A stretch of DNA of 64,000 bases. Origin: Monarcha castaneiventris obscurior (taxonomy: Eukaryota; Chordata; Aves; Passeriformes; Monarchidae). The notes under the pieces are model-generated. The model searched no databases, was not told where the DNA came from, and saw only the letters and a program-made list of their open reading frames with translations. The stretch is from positions 19,874,001 through 19,938,000 of the forward strand of contig JAMPIT010000510.1 of NCBI GenBank assembly GCA_026261815.1. Reading direction: 5' to 3'. Position numbers and translations under genes: made by a program. Positions 38,422 through 49,800 of this stretch are shown here, in pieces. How positions within the stretch are numbered: the stretch's first letter is position 1; each line of letters starts with the position of its first letter.

Positions 38422-39357
38422 ACAAAGGATCCACATACCTGGGATTTCTAATCTGACATGCAGTGGCAGAGATCGTTATGTCACACAGAAACCACAGAGA
38501 TAACACAACACAGTCTCCAAGTGGCCCTGCAGCAATAAGCACTAAATTGGTACCACTCAATACCCAATCTCTTTCTAGCACTTGACTAAAGCTAGCTCTT
38601 AACTATGCAAATAGGCTGGCAATTGAGATTAATGCCGCTTCAGCATTAAGGAAAAAATAAGGTAGGATGATACTCTTTCTACCTGTTCTCAAGTTTGAGA
38701 ATGTCAGCTGTGGGTTGTGATACATCTTGTATCACTTTAAGTCGGGTGACAGAGATAAGCTTATCAACTCAGAGGACGCTGGCAATTCTGCTGAAGCCAT
38801 TGGAGCTTGTGCCAGCTGAGGATGTGGTCCACTGTGTACATCTTGAAAGGCCTGTCTTAACAGTGAAGCCCCAAAACTGTCTAAAATTACTAAACTAAAA
38901 AATAGGGGGGGGGGTTCAGAAAGCAGGAAAACTGGAGGCAGTACTTACACGTGCTGTAAGTACACTTACTGTTCTGCAGCTAGCAGAGTGTTTGTGTAAG
39001 TTTAACATAGGATGTGTGGACCTTGCCTGTGACTTAGTTCTTGAAATGGATTTTCACACAGAACTGTCAGAAAAATTCCATCTTGCAAAGTGTGAAGTTC
39101 AGCCTAAACCTACATTTTGCAGAGGCCATATTGCACATTTATAATTTTCTATATATTTTAAGGACTGCTTACAGACATCTCTGTGTTTTGTCCCAGAGAT
39201 ACGTCTTGTTTTCTAGTTAAGTTGGTACTTGGCTTATATGTTTCTTCTAGTGAAAAGCTGTGATAGCGGTTCTTACCAATAGATCTTTATTTTTTAACAA
39301 CCCTGAAATGAGGTGACAAAATCAGAATCATGAATCTAATCATCTTGCAACGAATGC

Positions 39358-39560
39358 AGCATAATTTATGAGCACTTGAACAGCACTTCTAATCTTCAAA
39401 GCACTTTACAAATGCTATTCAAAACGTCCTTCCATAATAGATACTATCCTCCGTGTTGCACAGATAGAGAAATTAACAGAGAGGACAAGTGACATGCCCA
39501 GGGCCCCTGTGCAAACTGGTGAGACTGCCGAACCTAGGAATCAGTTTCAGTACTGACTCC
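39358..39560 (+). mobile_element. Old MIR-like (CORE) SINE fragment
   Basis: The order of motifs follows the MIR family: GAGCACTTGAACAGCACTTC, AAAGCACTTTACAAATG, a TTGCACAGATAGAGAAATTA segment (like the CAGATGAGGAAACTGAGG box), AGTGACATGCCCAGGG (like AAGTAACTTGCCCAAGG) and a CCGAACCTAGGAATCAG end. Many differences indicate great age. MIR copies are sparse in birds. The call is from remembered consensus. Confidence 0.6.
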
Positions 39561-40929
39561 TCACACTTTCCCTTAAGATCTTTAAGTAGAAATTATCCTG
39601 AGTATTAGGTTCTGGAATGCACAGCACAGCAGAAGTGTGAATATAACACCATGTTAAGGACCAGTCCCATCTCTTGATTTTGTCAGGAGTTTGACAGCCA
39701 ATACTGTTCTGATCTCTCCAAGTTGTGTGTGACTCTTGTCCCCCAAAATAGACGAGGTAGAGAAAGCAAAACAATGTAAAGTGGTTGCCATTTAGAGAAT
39801 GAAAACTACAAAAGCAACTACAATGACTTCACATGCACACAGCATAGGATAAAAATGCAGACATAGCATCTGCTGTATAATCGATGAGCTGCTTATAGCC
39901 ACTGATACCGATCCTGTGAACAGAGTACTCCTGCAGAACTTCTCAGTGGTACTCCACCAAAAAATAGTAATACCAAATCATGATGATGCTATTGTAGATC
40001 GTTTGGAACTGAATGATTGCATTGTTGCCAAGTATCTCTGTGTATCATCATGTATCATGATCACAGAGAAGCCCAGAAGAAGGTTCAATTAAATTAAAGG
40101 AGAGCTTACTCTATTCAGGAGACCACTGTCTACTCATCACAGGTGAAAACAGGGCCATTTATCCAGGCCAGAGGGAATGTGCTAACACCTCTAGCCGGCT
40201 CTTACACTTCTGTCCTGAACTCCCAAGACTGATGTTGGCAATTAAAGATCATTAGCTTTCTCTCAGTAGTATAGATGTGAGCCAGAAAATAAAACTGCTT
40301 ACTGCCTTTGAGGTGCCCAAGTTACTGCCAACTTGTTGGAAACATGAGCTGAATTCTGCAGTAACCAGTGGGTCCAAGACATAATGAGTACTTGTAGAGA
40401 GATTAAGAAAACACTGATGTAAAGGATTTCAGCACAAACATGACATTGTCTTCCTTGCCTCTTCATTATGCAGTTATGTAAGGCTTTATGAAATTAACTA
40501 TTTCACACAAAACTGCCTGGAAATAAAAAAGCAAATGCAGAAGGGACGTGTACCTTCACTTTCTCTTCTTCAGGGCGCACCTCTTCTAGCACTCAGAAGC
40601 TCACATCAAAGCGAGCCAGTTCCACAGTGGTGGTGTGGCAGTCCAACTGAGGACAAGCACGTACACTTCAGGAATGGCTTTGTTGTGATTTGATTTTACT
40701 GTACAAAGTACGTGCTGTTTGCAAAGTGTTTCTGGTAGATGGAGCATTTAGAACTGGCTGTAAATTTCGGTCAAAACACATGGAGGACATGGACTGTGTT
40801 TTTAAAATGCCTAGCACAGTGCAAGCTGAGGAACCAAGTACTAATATGCTTTAGACTATTAAAGCAAAATCTTCTAAGTTTATAATAATTTCTTTATTTG
40901 TGTATAAATACAAATTATTTTGACATAAT

Positions 40930-40935
40930 AATAAA
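40930..40935 (+). terminator. SLC46A3: Poly(A) signal, likely distal end of SLC46A3
   Basis: AATAAA followed within about 5-20 nt by a T/GT-rich element. Two upstream AATAAA copies (40288, 40522) may give shorter transcripts. Confidence 0.5.
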
Positions 40936-40960
40936 GTTTGGTTTTTTAAACTCTGTTGCA

Positions 40961-43374
40961 TGTGTAGTTCTTGCACTTTCAAATTTTGTTTTGACAAATG
41001 GCCAATGGCAGGACTGGTGGAGGATTGTTGCTGTTAACAGGAGCAGCACTATGGTATCATCTATTTTTTATGGTCATAACAAACAAACAGCAGAGCAGGA
41101 AGATGTACTTTGGCTTCCCTCCTGCACCTGGGGAGAGGAAAGAACACTGCCCATAGCATCAGCACCAAGAGGAGGTGGGGAGCTGCAGCGTAGGGACAGC
41201 ACTGCCGCCTGCAAGAAGTCATGGCAGGGGCTTGTGCTGCAGCTGCCAGACCAGCAGAGCTGGAAGTGCCTTCCTCCCCTTACCCAGGCCAGATCTGTCC
41301 CAGCTCCACTGCCCATCACACCCCACTTGGCTGCCTCTCTGGGTTGCTACGTGCAGCACCTGCTTTACAGAATGAGGCTTGTACAAAACGGGAAGAATGG
41401 GCTGGGGCAGGAGGCCCAGTCCACAGCCCAACCCTCTGCAGCACTGAGAAAGTGTAGCCCTTCCTTTTTACCTCAAAAGCTTTTTGCCTCAGTCCTGCTT
41501 GACTCCCATTTCTCTACTAACAGCATCAATTCTTGCATGGGCCTCTTACACATACTATTTGCTTTCCAGCCCGGCTAACCCCTAGGATTAGCTTCCTTAC
41601 AGACACAATGAACAATGCAACTTCCTGGCTCTGAATATGGGTTGATCTCACCCATGATTATTGCAAAGTATACTAATCATTGAACAAAACCACCTAGAAA
41701 TTGCATGCAGCCTCCTAATCTGCTTCTGGTTTTACACTGCACTAATGACAAGCTCTAGTAAATTACTTGTGTTAATGTAGTTTTGCTCAGATGGAACAGC
41801 ATCCAACTTTGAACCAACACCAGAAAAGGCCAACCAACTCAGTATACTGAAGTGGGGAGCTACAAGGTACCAGTAACTGTGTGCAATTGCTGGATGGCTT
41901 CCTGTTTTCTTGAGCAGTGCTGGTAAGATGGCAGACCTCCGAAAAATCCATGCCAGCACCTTTAGCTTGTTCTAGACCTGGCAATATAATCCCTCAGCTT
42001 TTCTAGCCTGAGCCTTGAGCAATATAAAGCCTCCTGAACCCCAAGCTTGCTTTATAACAACAGTTTAGTTTTGCTTTACACAAAACTGCAGAGGAACTTG
42101 TCAATGATAAAACAGCAGCCACCTCTGATACTTAATAGACTATCAGCTCACAGAAGGGTAAGGACAGCTGTAGAAAACAAAAATGTGAGTAGGTCTACAC
42201 TTACATGTTCAATTTATTTGTCCTATGTTTAACCTCCCTAAGGAAAAAAACCCCAACAAATTAAACAGCTTGTACTGCATAGCACAAGCCTCTAATCTCT
42301 ACAAGTCTCAGGTGAAAGCAAATTTTAGAAGCTTGACTTCTTAAATGAAAGAAGTTTAAATATAAAACCACTGCTAAAATAAGTCGTACTATCATCTTAA
42401 TGTTTCCAAAATGCTGCAAATATTTTGCACATAAAACCACTACAAAATTTACAGGACAGAAACTAGAGGCTTTGGCCCACGTGGATAGGGGATTTGTAGT
42501 AGCTATAAGCCCACTGAAAAGCACAAGAGATGTTTGCAGTTGTGGAAAGAGGTTTATAGCAACATTCCTGCTAAAATCATCTACAACAGAACATTAATTA
42601 CATTTAATCAAGTCATTAAAACCTGCTGAATGAAGACAGTTCCTGTTTTAGAAATATTGTTTCAAGTTCTTCATATCTGGCAAGAGATAACATTTTTTGA
42701 ACCACAGACTTTTTTTCCTAATATGCCACATTGTATTAGCTGCCTTGTAGGATTGATATAACATACACACATATGACACCAGAAATAGTTGTTACAACCC
42801 TGAATTTAAAAAATAAAAACACTTACGGACATAAAAACCCTTCCAGTGGTCTGCTCCTTTAACATGTGTATTTAAGTATAAATCTTTCATTCCTCCTTAA
42901 TTAAGATCTGATTTTTGTAAACCCACAAATAATTATTTCCCTGTGTGTACCACTGTATCTTCATGTTCTTACTGCAGCAGCTTTATTAGGTACTTTCATA
43001 ATTCTGCATTCTTCCTGAATACTAAAATACCTAGACCTGGGAGCACTCTTTTGGATTATGTTCAAAAACAGATTTTAAAACATCTCTTTAAATCCTATGT
43101 GGAACTTGCTTCTACTCTCAGAAACCAAAATACCCTCTCAGGGACACACATGAAAAAATCTAGACCTTTAACCCCATTCTTACAGCAACACTTTCAGTGC
43201 TCCACAAAAGCTTAAGGGCTCACTCATAAATAGCTGTCAAGAGAGGGATACAGCATATGTAGCAGGATACCACTGGCAATGCTGAAGACCTTTAAAGATA
43301 TTGCAGTAAAAAGGGATAACACTGTGTAATGGAGAAGAGATTCTTGATTTAGGATTAAATATACTTTGGAACGC
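40961..43374. other. Convergent intergenic gap between SLC46A3 and POMP
   Basis: About 2.4 kb lies between the inferred 3' ends. A 226-codon plus-strand open frame (40898-41578) runs through GC-richer sequence, but its product shows no domain or family I recognise and its start overlaps the SLC46A3 poly(A) region, so I leave it out as a gene. Confidence 0.55.
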
Positions 43375-43394
43375 AACAGCATTTATAGCAAACT

Positions 43395-43400
43395 TTTATT
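43395..43400 (-). terminator. POMP: Poly(A) signal of POMP
   Basis: AATAAA on the minus strand, about 405 nt beyond the POMP stop codon. It is the only canonical hexamer I found in the expected 3' UTR, so the message probably ends near 43375-43385. Confidence 0.6.
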
Positions 43401-43804
43401 CAATAGTTTAAAAAGTTTACGGAAATTTTCATGAACAAGGAGTTACGCAATGGAAAATACCTTCCTCTTCCTCCATTAAATGCATTCACCACAGGAGTCA
43501 GTTTTAAAATGCATGGGTATTCTTGAATTTCTTGTATACATATATAGCATTTCCATATTTAAGAAGCTATTGTCCTGAGCAGTTTATGAAAAGGCATTAT
43601 TTAAACTACCTAGTTACAGGACATTTGTATGATTGATAACAAGCACAGAACAATTTATGGACTTTAAACATTTAATGTGCCTTTTCATTAAGGAAGGCAA
43701 GTGATAACTAGGCCTGCTTAACACTGTGAGTGTCAATTTAGTACCATGTACTTCAATCTGCTCTAGAAAGACACACACAAAACATTTTTGTGAAGTATAT
43801 TTTG

Positions 43805-43872
43805 TTACAATAAACCGAGCTTGTGCTCCATCATCATGTGTGGCTCTCCCATAACCTCACTCTGGGAAGGAT
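43805..43872 (-). CDS. POMP: POMP exon 6, residues 120-141 and stop
   Basis: The acceptor TTTTTCCAG|AT completes an Asp codon. The exon encodes PSQSEVMGEPHMMMEHKLGL plus a final Leu and TAA (43807-43805). The 3' UTR continues to the AATAAA at 43395. Confidence 0.95.
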
Positions 43873-46800
43873 CTGGAAAAAGAAAAGTTGACAGCATGAG
43901 GCCTTTACCAAGCTACAGAGACCAACAACAATTAATGACAGTGAACATTTTTTGTCATTATAATGCTTAGTGCAACAGTTACTTGACTGATTTTTGACAG
44001 TGTTGCAGAGTGCAGATCTGTAACTCTGACATCTCTATCCAAAACATTGATCAGAGAACAAACACATATATTGTGGAACTGCTTGTCATAAGGGCACACA
44101 CACATTTCAAGTAAACCCAACCAGTTCCACAGAAGCACAGACTCCTACTGCCTGAATCTCAAAGGGATTACACTACAAGTTTAGTGTTCAAGGGAACTCA
44201 AGTCTGACCGAAGCTTTTCTCCATTGTTGACCTCTTTCCAATATAACTTCTCTGCACAACAGGAGCTCACAGCCCTCCCTTCTGTTAGCTGGGACATACT
44301 CCTGGTTTCTCTTCTCCACCCAACTCCCTAGTTTCACAGAAATTCTACACCCATAAATACCTCTAAGATTTCCTACGTTCTGTGAAGTATGGCTGACATT
44401 AGCCACTGTACTCAAAGGCTAACAAGGAATGTGCAGAGGACACAAGAGAGACCAATACCGACAGTATGAACTTCTTTTCCATACAAAAAATTAAAAAAAC
44501 AAACAAACAAAAAAAGAAAACTAAGAAACAAACCCAGGGCCAGAACACAGGTTGTGACTGGGAGAAATACTTCTTTATGGGTATATCAAACATGTTTTCC
44601 TTCCATAAATAAGACATATTAATGCCTCTGATTCCTCCAGAGACAACAAAAATATCTAATCCACTTCCACCTGATAAATACAGCCTCACCAAAAACACTT
44701 GTGACCCACTCACTCCTCAGCACTCCATAAAAATCTAACAGATTGTTGTGAGCAATGGTAAATAACCAAATTTCTACAAATTATGTTCAACATTGCTCTA
44801 CCCCCATGGAACCACAAAAGCCCAAGATTCCTTCCCTTGGTCCCTGTATACCCATCTCAGAAAATAACCCCAGATTTACGCCATGTCTCTAGATTCAGAT
44901 TTGTTCCTCCATTATTTCCAGCTTCCTAGCTCCCCAGCTACTTCCATTCTCCAATCCCACTTTCATGATACTCTCTGCCTCCTTCTATGTCCTAACTACA
45001 GCTAGAAATATTTCTTTCAAAAGCCATTTTTCCAGGTTTATTCTATTCCATACATAATAGTCAGCAGACCACCACACAACTGCAGCCTGTTGAGTTCGAG
45101 GGAGCCTTTCCCCAAAGTGTCTGTTTAATTAGTTCTGCATCTCTTCTCTAACATTTCTTCTTAATTACAGAACTTAAAAAACTTGGTAACCTCTGCTTGT
45201 CAAAATCTGCACAAGTACTTCAAGAGTTCCTGAGGAAAGAGCATGCATAATCTATTCCTTTAGAAACCCAGCCTACAAGCAAATACTGTCTTGCTCAATA
45301 TTTCAAAGTAATTGCCACATAACTTACAGCTGAACCATATTTATTTCTCCCTCCCCAGTGCTTCTTTGCTTTTAGGATTTAATTTTGTTCTTTGTATTTT
45401 GGAAGTCTAATTCTCTTGTTCAGTAGAGGCAAAGAACTTCACAGCTCCCAAATTTTACCTTTAATTGTTTCCATAACACTAAAGCCAAAATGTATTTACC
45501 ATTAAGGATATCCTCAAAACCAATGCATTCATCATTTCCCCTCAAGATATCCATTGCCATGTTTGAGCTGTGAAGAAATGGGAGACGCTGGACCTGTAAA
45601 AAGAGTTCAAGCAAGAGTTCAAGTTTCTGCAAATCTGAAATTGAAAGGGTTCGTATTTGGATTTCTAAGTCTGAAGTGACTGAGAAAAGTCAACAAGGAG
45701 AAAAAACAACATTGAAATAAGAGAACTACTGGCACACAAGACACACAAACACCACCATCTCCCTTTGGTTATCTGTTTGAAAAGAACACACTTCAAACAG
45801 ATTTTTAGCTTTCACTGTGGTGTAGCGACTACAGCAAATATTACACTTCAAAAAAATAAAGAAGTACTTTTTTTCTCCTCTGTAAAGCTCCCCTCACATA
45901 AAGCTGAGAAAGTTCACTGCAAACCTCCACATCCTGAGGTCAGTACTAGGCGACTGATGTATACTGCAGAGTTTGGAAACTACATTCTAAGCCTCCTACA
46001 TCTCTGACACAACAACAAGTGAAAGAGCTATACTGACTTTCACATTCAAACATAATCCTCCTTTTAATTAATCTAAATCATAATTATGTCTCTGATCTCA
46101 ACCAATTCTTCAGCTTCAAGTCCACTTCCAGTTACTTTCAACAATCTTCTTCACCCACAGTATTTCAAAAAAATTTTCAAGTGGCACACATAGAATTCAG
46201 AGTAGTGAACAAATATTCTGAGAACGCATTCATGACTACAAGAGATACTTCAGTTAATCCACTAGAAAATTTGTATATCCAACATGAATCTGGAAGTGAA
46301 AAACCTGATCACCATATTTCTCCCACCCATCTCCCAAAACCACTTCTGGAAGACACACTAACAGGATATCCTCACCTCCCTCCTTCTCTGCAATGTGCTA
46401 ATGTATTTTAGGAAGAAGATTCCTCAAGGCAGCACAGCTGAGACCAAGGGATGTTTTCGGAAGTCACATCCTGACTTTTACATCTTCAGGACCAGTAACT
46501 TCTGCGAAGCTTAATGCACTTCACTATGGTTTAGTAGCACCTGATCACTCAAAGGGAGTTGCTCTAACTCACTTGGAAAACCTACCCTTAGTAGCGTGAC
46601 TACCTTCAAGAAGACAAAAAAGTTTACTGGTACCAATGAGTTTTCTATGTTTCCCTTTCTCCAGATACCCTCAATCCTAAGAAAAAAGAAGGAAAAGGAG
46701 ACAGACTCAGCTTCTCAATTAAGAGTTAAAACCTTTGAACTTAACTCCCTGTAGACTTCCCTTGATCTTACAACAAAGGCTGTGGAACAATAAGCACATA

Positions 46801-49800
46801 GCAAATTCTCTGTTTCAGGTTTCACATTACCTCTGTATCTACTCCTAAATCACTACCTGCTTCAGACCCCTAAGTGTCTTTGTCCTACAGGTGCAGAGAA
46901 GCCTTCCCATGAAGGTCACACATTCTGCAGAGGAAAGTGTTAATTTTAGGAATCGAGACTCAATTCCTCCTGCTTTTCTCTGAAGGCTTACAGGAAGCTA
47001 GTTCACAGAAAAGCCACAGCAGTTACCACTTCACCAAATAACTAATAAAACAACAGCAGCTACAAGGCTTTAGCATACTGACTGTTCTAAAAACTAATAA
47101 CTGCACTGTTTGGCTCACTGTTTTTAACAGCAGTTTCTTAACAGTGAATTAACTTCTTCTGGAAACATAAGGTATCTCAGCAAGGAAAGATGTGCCTCTG
47201 AAAGCATGTTCCAAGATAAAACATTTTTTCAAATGGCTGAAATTACATCAGTAGGATAAAAATACCTACCTGTTTCACTGCTCTGAATTCCATCTGCAGC
47301 TTTAAAGGTGCATGGATTCCTTGAATATTTCTCAGTCTGGCAAGGTTTGTTTTATCTTGATTTAACTGGAACTGTCATAAACAATATTGGTTTTTATTTT
47401 AGAAAAAGTTACTTTCAAGTACAGCCATAGAAGAAATTTGTGATATCCTACTTAAAAGAACCTGCTTACTAAATTTGTATGTAAAAATTCAGTAATACCA
47501 TCAAAAATGTCTCAAGTGTACAGGAAAATGAGTGCTGCAGTAAGATTTGTTCTATGAAGCTGAAATTGTTTTTTGCTGGATTTTATTCCAAATTAATAGC
47601 AGCAATTTTATTTTGTTATTTTTTTATAATGAGGACATGTAACACCACCAAGTGGTACAATTTTGCACTACTTTACTACAATATTATCCAGATGAACAGG
47701 AAGCTAAGTCCAGTTTAAAGATCACAAAAGCCAATTTGATGTCATTGTTAGCCATCAAAAACTACTTGAAAACAGTTTATATACTTCTTTGCTGATCAAG
47801 CAGGAAAACAGAGCACCACTTATACTCCTTATGATTGTGAAAAGCAAATAAAACCTAATTTTTACCAAGTGCTCTAAAACAGATCAGTAAGTCAAAGAAA
47901 ATCTATTTAGTAAAGGCTTTTTAAATAAAAAGTGCTCGCTCATGTGTAGTGCAGTACAAATAAGTAAGTTATACTTAATATCAAACCTAAGCATAAATAA
48001 TCAAAAAAATACAAACCTCTAATTTTAAAATGTGTACTCCACCACCATGACAAAAGACTATTAGTATGAGAAAATGAACCCATTTATGAGAAGGGATCTC
48101 AAAAACCAACAAAGGCATAACAAGCATTTTCTTCGTAAGAATCTGTATTGAATGCTCTCCAAAAGTTAGCAGAAAATACTATTTATTTGCCCCATCCTAA
48201 CCTTATAATTCTGGCTACATTGTTTTTCCATTTATTTTACAGAGATAAGGATTTTTGGATAGCAGAAACATTTGGTTTCCACCAATGCTGCCTGAATAAC
48301 CTTTTTACCATTTATAGCAGTAAAAACAACCATAACTATCTCAGGCTAAGCCACGTCTTTTCCCATTCAAATACACTTGAAAATAATTCTTAAACTGGCC
48401 TTAATCTTACAGAAAAATTAACCACATGTGGGACAAACAATTTAGAAGACTCACATACTTCTTAGGGGATAACGTGGCCTGTTTTATTTCCGTGCCTTTC
48501 TGTCTCTAGCGTGTGATCTTTTAATTATGTAGGCTTTGTATAGCAAAAGAGAGTTAGCAGAGTTATATAGAGTTAAAACTATGTTATAGCAATAGTTTAA
48601 AAAAAAAATCAATTTACAAACAGCTCTGAAACATTTATAGTATTTATAAATAAGCTCACTTATTTATTAATATTTATTTATAAATAAGTGAAGTTGGTGT
48701 CACAATAACATCATCCTTTTAATGCAAGGCAACACTAACACTGGCTAAATTTATATTAGACATTACAGTCAGACCTTGTCCCGAGGCTTAATTTAGCACT
48801 TTGGAACATTCTATCACAATAATGTCTTTGCTTCAGGATATTTTGATACATCATATCTTCTGTGCTGACAAAACAGGCACCACAGACATTCAGTTCAACC
48901 AGCAAGTCTCGTCTCCTTCTACCTTTGACAGACCACTTCAAAATGTCCACAAGTGATGCCTGAGCCAGACCAGATTGCAAACACTTATGACAAACTGTAG
49001 GTGTAAGATGTCTAGATGGGATCAAGCAATTTCTTGAAAAATAAATTTTCACAGGCTGTGTTCACAGGCTGAAAGTCTGAAAAGGAAGATACATGGTACA
49101 TCTACAGACAAAATGGGAGGATCAGCCTTCCAGAGGTGACAGGTGTGCCCCTGGCCTACCTATGGAGGCTGCACACACACTTTTAGATGACTAAACCTGA
49201 CCACACAAATCCCTAATTGGAAGGCTGCTTTATACACTTGAAGTGGAGACAGATATAAGTAAGAGATTAACAATATAAAGATGTTCCAACAATGTTATTT
49301 GTATAAATAAAATGTTACCATTGTTGAACACCTTCATTCTCTTAAAGACAAGACCCTGCTCATTATTTGCTACTGCAGAATGCAGTCCAGACAACCACAT
49401 TGTTAATTTACACTTTGTAATTAGTTAAGTGTGAAGATGGCTACATTTGATGTTAAACTTACATTCTTTTCTGTCAGCTCCAGTGGGTGGCTGGGCAACA
49501 ATTCATTTTTCACACTTGTAAAGCTGGAAGAATAAGTAGAAAAGACACTAACTTCAAATTAATTGGGATATGGTTTTTTAAATTGTGTTCCAAAAGCAAT
49601 CTCAGACACAAACACCAGCCCACAGAGACATACAACTAGCGAAGTCTGAACCACAGAAAAAAAAAAAGATTAATAGTGAAGCAGCAAGTAAAACCTCTAA
49701 CTACAGCACTACCAGAAGAAAAAGTTTCAGACATCCTTTATGCTTGACAAAATAGAATGTTTTTCTTCCGTGATTCCTTTCAGAAAGAGATGAAAATATT

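Larger units (their letters stand above)
38422..40960 (+). other. SLC46A3: SLC46A3 3' UTR, end inferred
   Basis: No other gene intervenes between the stop codon and about 40.96 kb. AATAAA hexamers on the plus strand lie at 40288-40293, 40522-40527 and 40930-40935. The last is followed by a GT/T-rich stretch (TTTGGTTTTTTAAACTCTG) typical of a downstream element, so it is the preferred cleavage signal. The full UTR would be about 2.5 kb and includes a G10 run (38905-38914) and a MIR-like SINE (39358-39560). An exon-like acceptor at 40573 could instead mark an alternative terminal exon. Confidence 0.5.

Noticed and set aside
38195..38581. 128-codon minus-strand open frame
   Set aside because: It is antisense to the genuine last coding exon of SLC46A3, whose CTSWN tail and stop are well supported.
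40898..41578. 226-codon plus-strand open frame downstream of SLC46A3
   Set aside because: It starts inside the SLC46A3 poly(A) region, has no recognisable family or domain and no exon structure; probably chance in GC-richer DNA.
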